NCBI GenBank assembly: GCA_900167895.1
Contig: FUZR01000002.1
Coordinates: 124,001-188,000, forward strand
Length of the DNA stretch: 64,000 bases
Origin: Bacteroidales bacterium WCE2004
GTDB taxonomy: Bacteria > Bacteroidota > Bacteroidia > Bacteroidales > UBA932
Reading direction: 5' to 3'
In this document: positions 18,058-26,991 of the stretch, in pieces
Layout: each line of letters begins with the position of its first letter
How positions within the stretch are numbered: the stretch's first letter is position 1
The notes under the pieces: generated by a model
Databases searched by the model: none
What the model saw: only the letters and a program-made list of their open reading frames with translations
What the model was told of the DNA's origin: nothing
Program-made: the position numbers and the translations under genes

Positions 18058-18990
18058 TTACATTTTGAAGAAAAGCCAGGTATAGTAGCCGAAGAAGGTG
18101 ACCAGCATCAGGATCGCCTCCCAGCGGTCGATGTGCGTCCGCCGGCCCGTGTAGGTCCACAGCCAGACCATTACGGCGCTCCCGAGCAGGACGCCCAGGT
18201 CCACCCACGTCAGCGCGAGGGTCGAGAGGGGAGTCACCACGGAGGCGGTGCCGAGGATCAGGAGAATATTGAACACGTTGGAGCCCAGCACGTTGCCGAG
18301 CGCCAGCTGGTCCTTCTTCTTGGCCGCCGCCACGATGCAGGTGGCCAGTTCCGGGAAGGAAGTGCCGCCGGCAAGCAGCGTGATGGCGATGAACTTGTCG
18401 GACACGCCCACGGCGCGGGCGATGGCGGTGGCGTTGTTGACGAAAAGCTGACCGCCGAAGATCAGGCCCGCCAGGCCGGCGATCACCAGCACGATGGCCA
18501 GCCCGAGGCTCTTGACCTTCGCCTCGGCCTCTTCCTGTGCCCCCGTGTCGGACTTGAAGCAATAGACCATATAGGCCGCGAAGACCAGCAGGAAGGCGAC
18601 GCCCTCCCAGCGGGAGATCCGCTGGCCGGTCAGGCCCAGCGCCACGAACAGGAACGTGACCAGCAGCGTGATGGGGATGTCCCGGCGGCTGTTGGAGCGG
18701 GTCACGGCCACCGGCGCGATGACGGCGGTCATGCCCAGGATGAGCAGGGTATTGAAAATGTTGGAGCCGACCACGTTGCCGACCGAGATGTCGGCATTGC
18801 CCTGCAGGGCGCCGGTCAGGCTCACGACGAGCTCCGGGCAGCTGGTGCCGAAGCCCACGATGGTCAGTCCGATCACGAATTCGCTGATGCCGGCCTTGCG
18901 GGCGATGGCGGACGAACCGTCCACCAGGAAGTCGGCGCCGAAGATGATCAGCGCCAGGCCTGTCAGCAACAAAACAATCTGCAATAACAT
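18058..18990 (-). CDS. Calcium/sodium exchanger (CaCA family, YrbG-like)
   Basis: Inner-membrane protein of 310 residues with about ten helices in two related halves. Each half has the alpha-repeat motif of cation exchangers: GFGTSCPELVVSL with NVVGSNIFN, and AGGTSFPELATCI with NVLGSNVFN. The paired Glu residues in the PEL segments coordinate the cation. The start is the ATG at 18990, where the hydrophobic N-terminus begins; the longer reading adds an unlikely polar stretch inside rlmD. It lies 2 nt after rlmD, in one operon, and 12 nt before cysteate synthase. Confidence 0.92.
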   Translation of the reverse strand: MLLQIVLLLTGLALIIFGADFLVDGSSAIARKAGISEFVIGLTIVGFGTSCPELVVSLTGALQGNADISVGNVVGSNIFNTLLILGMTAVIAPVAVTRSNSRRDIPITLLVTFLFVALGLTGQRISRWEGVAFLLVFAAYMVYCFKSDTGAQEEAEAKVKSLGLAIVLVIAGLAGLIFGGQLFVNNATAIARAVGVSDKFIAITLLAGGTSFPELATCIVAAAKKKDQLALGNVLGSNVFNILLILGTASVVTPLSTLALTWVDLGVLLGSAVMVWLWTYTGRRTHIDRWEAILMLVTFFGYYTWLFFKM

Positions 18991-18992
18991 GG

Positions 18993-20411
18993 TTATTCTC
19001 CCGTCTTCTCGATGCGGTCCAGGCAACAGACGTTCTCCACGTGGTAGGTGTGGGGGAACATGTCCACGGGCTGGACGTCCGTAATCTTATAATCGGCGCT
19101 CATCATCTCCATGTCGCGCGCCTGCGTGGCCGGATTGCAGCTCACGTAGACGATCCGGCGCGGCGCGGCGGCCAGGATCGTCTTCACCACGTCCGGGTGC
19201 ATGCCGGCGCGCGGCGGGTCCGCGATGATGACGTCGGGCCGGCCGTGCTGCGCGATGAAGTCTTCCGTCAGGACATCCTTCATGTCACCGGCGAAGAATT
19301 CGCAGTTGGTGATGCCGTTGCCCTCGGCGTTGATCTTGGCGTCCTCGATGGCTTCGGGGACATATTCGATGCCGATGACGCGCCTGGCACGCCCGGCCAC
19401 GAACTGGGCGATGGTGCCCGTGCCCGTATAGAGGTCGTAGACCGTCTCGGAGCCCGTCAGGCCGGCGAATTCGCGCGTGACGGAGTAGAGCTTGTAGGCC
19501 TGTCCCGTGTTGGTCTGGTAGAAGGACTTGGGCCCGATCTTGAAGCGCAGGCCCTCCATCTCCTCATAGATCGCGGGCTCGCCGCAATGCAGGATGCAGG
19601 TCTGGTCGCCGATCGTGTCGTTCTTCTTGTCGTTGATCACGTAGTAGAGGGAGGTGATCTGCGGGAATTCGGCCGCCACGGCGTCCAGCAGGGGAGCGCG
19701 CTGCGGGAAATCCTCGCCGAAGCAGACGATCAGCATCACCGCGCCCGCGTCCGTCGTGCGGACGAACATGTTGCGCAGCTGGCCGCGGTTGGCGCGGATG
19801 TCGTAGAACGACACGCCGTGCTCCAGGCACCAATGCTTGATGAACAGGCGGATGGCGTTGGTCGGCTCGGGCTGCAGGTGGCAGCGCTCGATGTCGAGCA
19901 CCTTGTCGAAATATTTGCCGACGTGGAAGCCCAGTCCGGGCTCGCTCTCCATCCCGGAGGCGATCTCCTCATGCGTCATCCAGCGCTTGCTGGAAGCGGA
20001 GAATTCGAGTTTGTTGCGATAATAGCGGATCTTGTCCGAGCCGAGGATCGGGCGGAATTCGGGCACCTCGAGATGGCCGATGCGGGTCAGCTGGTCATAG
20101 ACCTGGCGCTGCTTGGCCGCCAGCTGGATCTCGTAGGGGAGCGGCTGCCAGCGACAGCCGCCGCACACGGCGAAATGGTCGCAGAACGGCTCCAGGCGCT
20201 GCTCGGAAGGCTTTACGAGCTTGATGATCGTCCCCTCCATCCAGGCCTTCTTCTTGCGGACAAGACGCACGTTGACGACATCTCCCGGCACCGCGAATCC
20301 CACGAAAACCACCTGTCCCTCAGGCGTATGGGCAATCGCCTTGCCCTCCGCCGCCACGGACTCGATGACGAGATTCTCCAGGATGATGTCCAGTTTGCTG
20401 TGTCTTGACAT
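18993..20411 (-). CDS. rlmD: 23S rRNA (uracil-5-)-methyltransferase, RlmD/RumA type
   Basis: SAM-dependent RNA methyltransferase of 472 residues. An N-terminal TRAM domain (about 10-65) precedes the cluster motif CDHFAVCGGCRW, whose three cysteines with one further Cys can hold a [4Fe-4S] cluster. The SAM site is YDLYTGTGTIAQF. The catalytic Cys is in VYVSCNPATQARD and the general base in ADPPRAGMH. It makes m5U in 23S rRNA; whether the site is 1939 or 747 cannot be told. It heads a minus-strand operon with the Ca/Na exchanger. Confidence 0.92.
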   Translation of the reverse strand: MSRHSKLDIILENLVIESVAAEGKAIAHTPEGQVVFVGFAVPGDVVNVRLVRKKKAWMEGTIIKLVKPSEQRLEPFCDHFAVCGGCRWQPLPYEIQLAAKQRQVYDQLTRIGHLEVPEFRPILGSDKIRYYRNKLEFSASSKRWMTHEEIASGMESEPGLGFHVGKYFDKVLDIERCHLQPEPTNAIRLFIKHWCLEHGVSFYDIRANRGQLRNMFVRTTDAGAVMLIVCFGEDFPQRAPLLDAVAAEFPQITSLYYVINDKKNDTIGDQTCILHCGEPAIYEEMEGLRFKIGPKSFYQTNTGQAYKLYSVTREFAGLTGSETVYDLYTGTGTIAQFVAGRARRVIGIEYVPEAIEDAKINAEGNGITNCEFFAGDMKDVLTEDFIAQHGRPDVIIADPPRAGMHPDVVKTILAAAPRRIVYVSCNPATQARDMEMMSADYKITDVQPVDMFPHTYHVENVCCLDRIEKTGE

Positions 20412-20434
20412 ATATATAAATCAGAAATATCGGT

Positions 20435-20442
20435 CAAAGATA
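20435..20442 (-). promoter_or_regulatory. -7 promoter box of rlmD
   Basis: Minus-strand TATCTTTG, an exact box, ends 23 nt before the rlmD ATG. The rest of the 113-bp gap to the next gene is AT-rich, with no other motif I can support. Confidence 0.6.
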
Positions 20443-20524
20443 GTAATTATTCCTGACATCCTGTTTTTGTGTACGGGCACACAATTTGCTCTCTGGCCTT
20501 GTGAGAACATAAAATTATGGTACT

Positions 20525-21022
20525 ATGAAGAAGTTTTACCTACTGATTTCCCTGCTCCTCATCCTCGCCGGATGCGGCCCCGTGCGCCACTATTACCGGA
20601 CGGATGCCCGCCGGACCTATAGTTTCCAGGAGCAGCTCGACCGGCGTTCCTACAGGCTGGTCGTCGAACGCGAGACCGTCCGCAACGGCCGGGCCGCCTC
20701 TCGCACAGGCCGCTACAGCTCGGTCGACATCCCCGACTTCGTCATCACGGTGGACGGTGACCGGCTCCACAACTCGCGGGAAGGCTATATCGACTACTCG
20801 ATTTCCAAATACAGGGACTCCCGCCACAGTCAATACCGGACCATCCGCTTCTCCAATTACTATCGCCACGGCTACTCGCTGGAAGGGAAGTACGAACTCA
20901 CCGTGTATCCCAACGGCTATTTCCGCCTCGTCGTCCGCGGGCGCAACGATGCCGTCCGGCACGAGTACGAAGGGCAGATGGAGCACGGCTACGACGGGCT
21001 CTACCGCTATCCCAGAAGATAA
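20525..21022 (+). CDS. Lipoprotein related to the 23065 gene
   Basis: A protein of 165 residues with a lipobox: the signal peptide runs LLISLLLILAGC, so Cys17 would be lipidated. The mature part is Arg/Tyr-rich. Segments YRLVVERETV, FVITVDGDRL and VRHEYEGQM match in order YKILIEREVI, LWIVVDKDKM and VREYKGVL in the secreted protein encoded at 23065, so the two are diverged paralogues on either side of a TonB receptor. The layout recalls DUF4251 periplasmic proteins, but the match is weak. Function unknown. Confidence 0.65.
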   Translation: MKKFYLLISLLLILAGCGPVRHYYRTDARRTYSFQEQLDRRSYRLVVERETVRNGRAASRTGRYSSVDIPDFVITVDGDRLHNSREGYIDYSISKYRDSRHSQYRTIRFSNYYRHGYSLEGKYELTVYPNGYFRLVVRGRNDAVRHEYEGQMEHGYDGLYRYPRR

Positions 21023-21039
21023 CGGGCTCAGATTTTTAC

Positions 21040-21047
21040 TATCTTTG
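21040..21047 (+). promoter_or_regulatory. -7 promoter box of the BtuB-like receptor
   Basis: TATCTTTG ends 8 nt before the receptor ATG. The short distance leaves no room for a riboswitch. Confidence 0.6.
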
Positions 21048-21055
21048 CGGCCGCT

Positions 21056-23011
21056 ATGGCCGAACAAGTGAGAAAGATTATCTGCTGTGCGGCCGCCCTC
21101 CTGGCGGCCGTCTCTGTGCTTCAGGCACAGGAAAACCTCGAAGAAATCACCGTGAGCGCGACCCGCGCGCCCCTGACCGTCCACCAGTCCGCCCGGATGG
21201 TGACGGTCCTCGATACCCTGCAGATCCGCTCCGCCCCCGTACAGAGCGTCAATGACCTGCTCAAATACGCCGTCGGCGTGGACGTGCGCCAGCGCGGCGC
21301 GATGGGCGTCCAGACCGACATCGGCATCCGCGGCGGCACCTTCGACCAGGTGGCCGTCCTGCTCAACGGCGTCAACATCAGCGACCCGCAGACGGGCCAC
21401 CTGGTGATGGACCTGCCGGTGGACCTGTCGGAGATCGACCGCATCGAGATCCTCGAAGGCCCTGCCGGCCGCGTCTACGGCACCTCTTCGCTGGTGGGCG
21501 CGATCAACATCGTCACCCGCACGGAAGGGGAGTCCGGCGCCGACCTGCGCCTGCAGGGCGGTTCGTTCGGCACCTGGAGCGGCGGGGTGCGCGCCAACCT
21601 GGCAAAGGGGCGCTGGAACAACCAGATTTCGGCCTCCTACGGCCGCTCGGACGGGTTCAGCCGCAACGCGGCGGGCAGCCTGAATGCCGACTGGAAGATG
21701 CTGAAAAGCTTCTACCAGGGCGGCTGGAGCAGCCCGAAGGCGGACGTGCACTGGCACCTCGGCCTGAGCGCCAAGGACTATGGCGCCAACACCTTCTACA
21801 GCGCCCGTTTCGACGACCAGTTCGAGTCGGGCCTCAAGACCTTCGCCGCCGTCCAGGCGGAGACGAAGGGCCGCGTCCACCTGCATCCGGTCCTGTACTG
21901 GAACCATTCCACGGACCGCTTCGAACTCTATCGCGGCGACGAATCGCGCGTCCCGTTCAACTACCACCGCACCGACGTGTTCGGCGCCAACCTCGGCGGC
22001 TGGACCTCCTGGGCCCTCGGCCGGACGGCCTTCGGGGCGGAGCTGCGCCGCGAACAGGTGGTCAGCACCACGCTCGGCGAGCCGCTGGCGCAGCCGCGCG
22101 CCATCCGCGGCACGCAGCGCAGCTACGACAGGGGACTGGGCCGCACGCACGTCAGCCTCTATCTGGAGCACAACGTCATCCTGCGCTGGTTCACGGCTTC
22201 CGCCGGCGTCGCGGCCATCCGCAACAGCTGGGGCGACCAGCCCTTCCGGCTCTATCCGGGCGCGGACCTGAGCGTCCGCATGGGCGCCCGCTGGAAGGCC
22301 TACGCCTCCTGGAACACCTCGCTGCGCCAGCCCACCTTCACGGAGCTGTATTATTCCGTCGGCGGACACGCTGCCGACAAATACCTCCGGCCCGAGCGGA
22401 TGCAGGCTTTCGAATTTGGAATCAAATACTTGCGCCCAGGCATCAGCGCCGTCGCATCCGTTTACCGCCACCAGGGGACCGACATGATCGACTGGATCAA
22501 GGACCTGTCGGAAGGGGAGGACGCCCTCTGGGTGTCCGTCAACCACACGCAGGTCAACACGCTGGGCGAGGAATTCTCGCTGCGCGTGCAGCCCGGCGTC
22601 CTGCTGGGCCGCGACGCGTTCTTCCTGCGTTCGTTCAACGCCGGCTACGCCCACATCGACCAGGACAAGGCGCTCGAGCCCGGCCTGCAGTCCGCCTACG
22701 CGCTGGAATACCTGCGCAACAAGCTCGTCCTGCAGGCGGATTTCCAGCTCCTGGAGCCGCTCTCGCTGAACATTTCCTACAGCTGGCTGGACCGGGTGGG
22801 CCATTATGAAGCCTTCGAAGCTGGGAAAAGCCTCGGCCAGCGCGCCTACGAGCCGTATTCGCTGCTCGACGCGCGCTTGACCTGGGACGCGCGCCGCTGG
22901 CGCTTCTTCCTGGAAGGAAGCAACCTGCTGAACATCAGCTACTACGACCACGGCAACATCCCGCAGCCCGGCCTCCGCGTGCTCGCCGGAATGCTCTTCC
23001 GGATCCGGTAG
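21056..23011 (+). CDS. TonB-dependent receptor, BtuB-like
   Basis: Outer-membrane active transporter of 651 residues. After the signal peptide the mature N-terminus reads EEITVSATRAP, a TonB-box-like stretch, followed by the plug domain (IGIRGGTFDQVAVLLNGV, DRIEILEGPAGRVYGTSSL) and a 22-strand barrel from about residue 160 with RPERMQAFEFGIKYL and a final GMLFRIR. There is no SusC-type N-terminal extension. The compact plug-barrel form resembles vitamin B12 or siderophore receptors. No cobalamin riboswitch precedes it, so the substrate stays open. It is bracketed by two related small secreted proteins. Confidence 0.88.
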   Translation: MAEQVRKIICCAAALLAAVSVLQAQENLEEITVSATRAPLTVHQSARMVTVLDTLQIRSAPVQSVNDLLKYAVGVDVRQRGAMGVQTDIGIRGGTFDQVAVLLNGVNISDPQTGHLVMDLPVDLSEIDRIEILEGPAGRVYGTSSLVGAINIVTRTEGESGADLRLQGGSFGTWSGGVRANLAKGRWNNQISASYGRSDGFSRNAAGSLNADWKMLKSFYQGGWSSPKADVHWHLGLSAKDYGANTFYSARFDDQFESGLKTFAAVQAETKGRVHLHPVLYWNHSTDRFELYRGDESRVPFNYHRTDVFGANLGGWTSWALGRTAFGAELRREQVVSTTLGEPLAQPRAIRGTQRSYDRGLGRTHVSLYLEHNVILRWFTASAGVAAIRNSWGDQPFRLYPGADLSVRMGARWKAYASWNTSLRQPTFTELYYSVGGHAADKYLRPERMQAFEFGIKYLRPGISAVASVYRHQGTDMIDWIKDLSEGEDALWVSVNHTQVNTLGEEFSLRVQPGVLLGRDAFFLRSFNAGYAHIDQDKALEPGLQSAYALEYLRNKLVLQADFQLLEPLSLNISYSWLDRVGHYEAFEAGKSLGQRAYEPYSLLDARLTWDARRWRFFLEGSNLLNISYYDHGNIPQPGLRVLAGMLFRIR

Positions 23012-23064
23012 GGGAGGCATATAATTTGCAAGGATAACCCATGTCAAACATAAAGCATAACACT

Positions 23065-23646
23065 ATGAAGCGCATTCTCTTCTTGTTTTCGGCATTCTTC
23101 CTTTTTGCCCTTGGCGGCAACGCCCAAGAGCCGTCCAAATCGGCCTTTGAAATCCTTGACGGGCGGAATTATAAGATTCTGATCGAACGCGAAGTCATCA
23201 ACCAGTGGGAACAACCGAGCGAGTCGTTCGCCATCGGACTGACCCGTGGAAAAACCGAACTCGTCGACAAGGTGAAGGTCGGCAACAACGCCCGCGAGGT
23301 GATCGTCTCGGACCTCTGGATCGTCGTTGACAAAGACAAGATGACCACCCACATCGGCGATATCCTCAATTATCAGTTGGCAGGCGACGGCGACGTCAAT
23401 AAGAAAGACGGGTATACCGCCTCGAACAAAGCTGAAATGCATGAATTTGAAATCACGGAATACAGAGAGGTCGCCAAGAAGAACAAAAGGAACCTCGACC
23501 TCACGGCCTGCCACAATTACGGTGTCTATTACACCTTCAAGATCTCCGCTACGTCCAAAGGCTTGATCAACGTGCGCGTGTACAACAAGGACGGCGACCA
23601 GGTCCGCGAATACAAAGGCGTCCTGGATATGAATTACGGCCAATAG
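23065..23646 (+). CDS. Secreted protein related to the 20525 lipoprotein
   Basis: Protein of 193 residues from the ATG at 23065, which opens a standard signal peptide (MKRILFLFSAFFLFALGG, cut near NAQE); an ATG eight codons earlier is possible. It shares ordered segments with the lipoprotein at 20525 but has no lipobox, so it should be soluble periplasmic or secreted. It is Lys/Glu-rich and less GC-rich than its neighbours. It lies 53 nt after the TonB receptor and ends inside a terminator hairpin. Function unknown. Confidence 0.65.
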   Translation: MKRILFLFSAFFLFALGGNAQEPSKSAFEILDGRNYKILIEREVINQWEQPSESFAIGLTRGKTELVDKVKVGNNAREVIVSDLWIVVDKDKMTTHIGDILNYQLAGDGDVNKKDGYTASNKAEMHEFEITEYREVAKKNKRNLDLTACHNYGVYYTFKISATSKGLINVRVYNKDGDQVREYKGVLDMNYGQ

Positions 23647-23663
23647 GGGGTTCTTCCCCTATT
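23642..23663 (+). terminator. Hairpin terminator after the 23065 gene
   Basis: AATAGGGG (23642-23649) pairs with CCCCTATT (23656-23663), leaving a 6-nt loop; the stop codon TAG is inside the stem. The T-tract is short. It separates two convergent genes. Confidence 0.55.
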
Positions 23664-23709
23664 TACTACTTAACATAATATAAATTGTGTAACAAGCGAG
23701 GCGGGGGAC

Positions 23710-24855
23710 CTAGAGCGCCCGCTTCGCGTCGATCGGACCGGCGTAGATGCCAAGGAAAATCTTGCGCAGCTCCTCCCTGTCGAGCCGCCGCTCGAGCTTG
23801 CCGAGCTTGTGGCCGATGTATTTCTCGAACGCGGCCAGGTTCTGCTCCGTATATTTGCCCGCCTCGGCGAATTCGCGCTTCTCATAAAGCAGATCGTGCG
23901 CCATGTAGTTGGTCTTCCAAAGCTTGTAGCCCGCGATGATGCGACGGTCGAGCAGATGGCGGATGGACTGGTAACGGTCGTTCTTCTCGCATTTCGAGGC
24001 CTCGAAGATCTCCTCCGCCGTGAGCGGCTCCTCGATCTCCAGGTGGATATGGCCCTTGGGCTGGCGGATGCCCGTCAGGATGCTGTGCAGGTCTTCGTCT
24101 TCCTTCTTGACGTACGGTCCCTCGCGGCGCAGCAGCACTTCCCGCGCCTTGCGCGCGTCGCAGGACTCGTATTCATAGGAAATGCTCATCGGGACGATGT
24201 TGAGCTCGCGGAAATTCTCCTCGAACGTGCCCGTGCCGCTCATGTCGAACATCTTGAGCAGGCCCTGCTCCGTCGTGTCCAGGCCGTTCTTGGTGCGGCC
24301 CTCGCGCTGCGCGATCCAGATGGACGCGCCGCCGGAGGTGATCCGCTCGCGGATGTATTGCGACAGGCGCTGCGAGGAGAGATACAGCTCGCGGGCCTTG
24401 ATGCCGCGGATGACCTTGATCATGCGGTTGGAGCGCAGCAGGTCCTCCAGCAGCTGGCTGGTGACGAGGTTCGACCCCACGCAGATCTCCGTGAACGGCA
24501 GCCCCGCCTGCTTCATCACATACTGGATGAGCGCCGGGTCGAGCACGATGTCGCGGTGGTTGGAAACGGCCAGAAAACGGCCCTGGATGCCCTTGAGATG
24601 CTCGATTCCGCTGCAGGTGAAGCCGTCGGAGGTCCGGGCAAGGATGCCGTCGATCACCCCCATCATCACTTCGTTCTGGAACTGGTCGATGCTGCCGATG
24701 CCGCGGAGCATGTGGCTCATCGCGGAGGCAGGAACCGAAGGGAAAAGGTACTTGGACACCACCGGCATCATCGGGTGCCGGGACATCCGGGCAAGGGCCT
24801 CTACGGCCTCTGCATCCGTATACGGGCGTATGTCCTCGAATTCATTCTCGTTCAT
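23710..24855 (-). CDS. Glycerol-phosphate acyltransferase-like protein (PlsC/PlsB superfamily)
   Basis: Protein of 381 residues from the ATG at 24855; a TTG three codons upstream is less likely. The acyltransferase block I is SNHRDIVLDPALI (H-x4-D), followed by a glycine/arginine block WIAQREGRTKNG in the place of the substrate-binding EGTR motif. It has no obvious membrane helices. The family transfers acyl groups to glycerol phosphate or lysolipids; the exact acceptor is unknown. It lies 19 nt downstream of queA on the same strand. Confidence 0.8.
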   Translation of the reverse strand: MNENEFEDIRPYTDAEAVEALARMSRHPMMPVVSKYLFPSVPASAMSHMLRGIGSIDQFQNEVMMGVIDGILARTSDGFTCSGIEHLKGIQGRFLAVSNHRDIVLDPALIQYVMKQAGLPFTEICVGSNLVTSQLLEDLLRSNRMIKVIRGIKARELYLSSQRLSQYIRERITSGGASIWIAQREGRTKNGLDTTEQGLLKMFDMSGTGTFEENFRELNIVPMSISYEYESCDARKAREVLLRREGPYVKKEDEDLHSILTGIRQPKGHIHLEIEEPLTAEEIFEASKCEKNDRYQSIRHLLDRRIIAGYKLWKTNYMAHDLLYEKREFAEAGKYTEQNLAAFEKYIGHKLGKLERRLDREELRKIFLGIYAGPIDAKRAL

Positions 24856-24874
24856 ACCCAGCAAATTTACGAAA

Positions 24875-26077
24875 TCAGCGTCTAAAAAGCAAAGATGAGT
24901 CGCCGTAGCTCAGGAAACGGAAACCGTTCGCCAGGGCGTAATCATAGATCGTATGCCAGTCGCCGTCCACGAAGGCGGAGATCAGCAGCAGCAGCGTGCT
25001 CTGCGGCTGGTGGAAATTGGTCACCATCGCGTCCACCACGCGAAAACGGAATCCGGGCACGATGATGATGCGCGTGCCCACCGTCAGCTCCTGCAGCCCG
25101 TTGGCGTCCAGATACGCGATGATGGCGTCCAGCGCCTCCTCCAGGCCCGGCGCATCCGCGTCCAGCCCGTACGGCGCCCACTGCTCCACGTCGGCCGGTT
25201 TGCCCGTCTGCAGGCAGCTCAGGCCCACATAATAGAGGGATTCGAGCGTGCGGACGGAGGTCGTGCCGACGGCCACGACAGGACGCTTGCGCTCGCGCAG
25301 CCGGACCAGCAGGTCGCGGCTCACCACGAACGGCTCGCGATGCATCGGATGCTCCGACACGAGCGAGCTCTTGACCGGCAGGAACGTTCCCGCGCCCACG
25401 TGCAGGCACACGCGCTCGATGTCGATCCCCTTGGCGGCGATCTCGTCCAGCACCCGCTGGGTGAAATGCAGGCCGGCCGTAGGGGCCGCCACGGAGCCGC
25501 GGATGTGCGCGTAGAGCGTCTGGTAGCGCTCCAGGTCGATGGCCTCCGTGTCGCGGTTCAGATAGGGCGGAATGGGCACGCGGCCGCAGCGCTCGAGCAG
25601 TTCGGAGAACGGGATGCCGCCCTCCCAGCTGAATTCGACGATGCCGGTCTGGCCCTCGCGGCCGATCAGGCGCGCCTTGGGCCAGACGCCCTCGAATTCT
25701 TCGCCCTCCAGGGTGAGGATTTCGTCGTTTTTCCAGCGTTTGGCGTTGCCGATGACGCATTTCCAGCGGCAGCTCGCCGTGGCGGCGAAATTGGTGTTGT
25801 ATTCGGCCGGCGTGTCCGGCTCGAGGCAGAAAACTTCGATATGCGCGCCCGTGGGCCGCTTGAAGAACAGGCGGGCGGGAACGACCTTGGTCTCGTTGAA
25901 GACCATCAGGGCCCCTTCGGGCAATTCCTCCGCCAGATGGCGGAATTGGCGCTCCGCGACCTGGCCGTCGCGATAGACGAGCAATTTGGACGCGTCGCGC
26001 TCCGGAAGCGGATATTTGGCGATCCGCTCGTCGGGGAGCGGATAGTTGTAATCTTCTATATGAAGGACAGGTATCAT
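24875..26077 (-). CDS. queA: tRNA preQ1(34) S-adenosylmethionine ribosyltransferase-isomerase
   Basis: Enzyme of 400 residues that transfers the ribosyl part of SAM to preQ1 in tRNA, forming epoxyqueuosine. The start is the ATG at 26077; the upstream 25 codons are AT-rich gap. MIPVLHIEDYNYPLPDERIAKYPL is the expected QueA N-terminus (DYdYeLPeelIA). Other signatures are HIRGSVAAPTAGLHFT, VCLHVGAGTFLPVK and VTNFHQPQSTLLLLISAF near the C-terminus. No preQ1 riboswitch is seen: the -7 box is only 4 nt upstream. Confidence 0.96.
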   Translation of the reverse strand: MIPVLHIEDYNYPLPDERIAKYPLPERDASKLLVYRDGQVAERQFRHLAEELPEGALMVFNETKVVPARLFFKRPTGAHIEVFCLEPDTPAEYNTNFAATASCRWKCVIGNAKRWKNDEILTLEGEEFEGVWPKARLIGREGQTGIVEFSWEGGIPFSELLERCGRVPIPPYLNRDTEAIDLERYQTLYAHIRGSVAAPTAGLHFTQRVLDEIAAKGIDIERVCLHVGAGTFLPVKSSLVSEHPMHREPFVVSRDLLVRLRERKRPVVAVGTTSVRTLESLYYVGLSCLQTGKPADVEQWAPYGLDADAPGLEEALDAIIAYLDANGLQELTVGTRIIIVPGFRFRVVDAMVTNFHQPQSTLLLLISAFVDGDWHTIYDYALANGFRFLSYGDSSLLFRR

Positions 26078-26081
26078 GCTG

Positions 26082-26089
26082 CAAAGATA
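26082..26089 (-). promoter_or_regulatory. -7 promoter box of queA
   Basis: Minus-strand TATCTTTG ends 4 nt before the queA ATG, predicting a leaderless transcript. Confidence 0.6.
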
Positions 26090-26466
26090 CGGCTTTTTCA
26101 CGGGGTGGGCAAGGTGTATTTTTGTTAACTTTTGTGAAAAGATTGTAAACATTTGGAAAGTTTACAAATGTTTTATCCCCCGGGCGCGCCGGGCGTTGAA
26201 AAGTGCGATAAGGAAAAGTGATTACAAATTAATTCATCTAAATATTTGCTCAAACTCAATACTTTACGGGATTTAATTGCAGTTAACAATGATGTTGATT
26301 CTGTCCCGGAACCCCGATTTCCGGGTCACGACATGTTGAAATAGATAGAATGCATATAACTATATATTGATTAATCAATGTTTTAAGTCAAATATCCTTA
26401 ATTAAGGGTTCAGCAGCCTATCCCCTATCTTATTAACAAGCTGTCAACAATTGCCATTTGTAACTG
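26090..26466. other. AT-rich intergenic region with inverted repeats
   Basis: No gene is visible. The stretch is far more AT-rich than its surroundings. It holds an inverted repeat TTGTAAAC (26143-26150) / GTTTACAA (26160-26167) and a hairpin CCCGGAA (26305-26311) / TTCCGGG (26319-26325). The 11-mer GTTGATTCTGT occurs here near 26294 and again near 26466. It may hold operators for the XRE gene, or a small RNA. Confidence 0.5.
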
Positions 26467-26497
26467 TTGATTCTGTGAAAAAGATTCGTTACTTTTG
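26467..26497 (+). promoter_or_regulatory. Promoter of the XRE regulator with overlapping operator candidate
   Basis: TTG at 26467-26469 and TACTTTTG at 26490-26497 are 20 nt apart. The near-palindrome TTTGTAAACAAA begins inside the -7 box and shares GTAAAC with the inverted repeat at 26143, so autoregulation by the XRE protein is plausible. Confidence 0.6.
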
Positions 26498-26517
26498 TAA
26501 ACAAATCGTTTCGAAAA

Positions 26518-26964
26518 ATGAACAAGCGTCTTCAGCAGTTTTTGGCCGCCGAAAACATCAGCCAGGCCCAGTTCGCCGAGACCCTCGGCGTCGCACGCGC
26601 CAGCGTCTCCCACATCCTGTCCGGACGCAACAAGCCAGGCTTCGATTTTCTCGAGAGTATGATCCGCCACTACCCTGCCCTCAATTTTGAGTGGCTTCTC
26701 ACGGGCCGCGGAAGGATGTACGACAGCGCAAAACCTGCCCCTGAAGCCCCTGCAAGGCCGGTTTCTCCCCTGCCCGCCGAACCGGAGGACTCGCTCTTCG
26801 GCGAGCCCGGAAACCGGCAGGAAACCGTCGCAGAAGCCCCCTTCCAGCCGCAAAACAGCTATACCGACGATTTAGTTAGCAAGGCGCAAAGCTTTAGTAA
26901 TAAGAAGAATATATCTAAAATTGTTGTCTTCTACAGCGACGGAACCTTCCAGGAAATCCCATAA
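26518..26964 (+). CDS. XRE-family transcriptional regulator
   Basis: A protein of 148 residues. Residues 1-62 are a helix-turn-helix of the Cro/C1 type, with recognition region QAQFAETLGVARASVSHILSG followed by FEWLLTGRGRMY. A Pro/Ala-rich linker (about 65-110) leads to a short C-terminal segment FSNKKNISKIVVFYSDGTF that is shared by many small Bacteroidales regulators. The first 60 residues resemble phage repressors, but no phage gene is nearby. The target is unknown; the repeated GTAAAC sites upstream suggest self-control. Confidence 0.85.
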   Translation: MNKRLQQFLAAENISQAQFAETLGVARASVSHILSGRNKPGFDFLESMIRHYPALNFEWLLTGRGRMYDSAKPAPEAPARPVSPLPAEPEDSLFGEPGNRQETVAEAPFQPQNSYTDDLVSKAQSFSNKKNISKIVVFYSDGTFQEIP

Positions 26965-26978
26965 TCAAAAGAAATATG

Positions 26979-26986
26979 TATCTTTG
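26979..26986 (+). promoter_or_regulatory. -7 promoter box of the DHODH-like gene
   Basis: TATCTTTG ends 5 nt before the ATG at 26992. Confidence 0.6.
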
Positions 26987-26991
26987 TACTT

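Noticed and set aside
20443-20524. Possible cobalamin riboswitch near the BtuB-like receptor
   Set aside because: The gap is short and lacks any B12-box-like sequence, and the receptor -7 box is 8 nt from its ATG.
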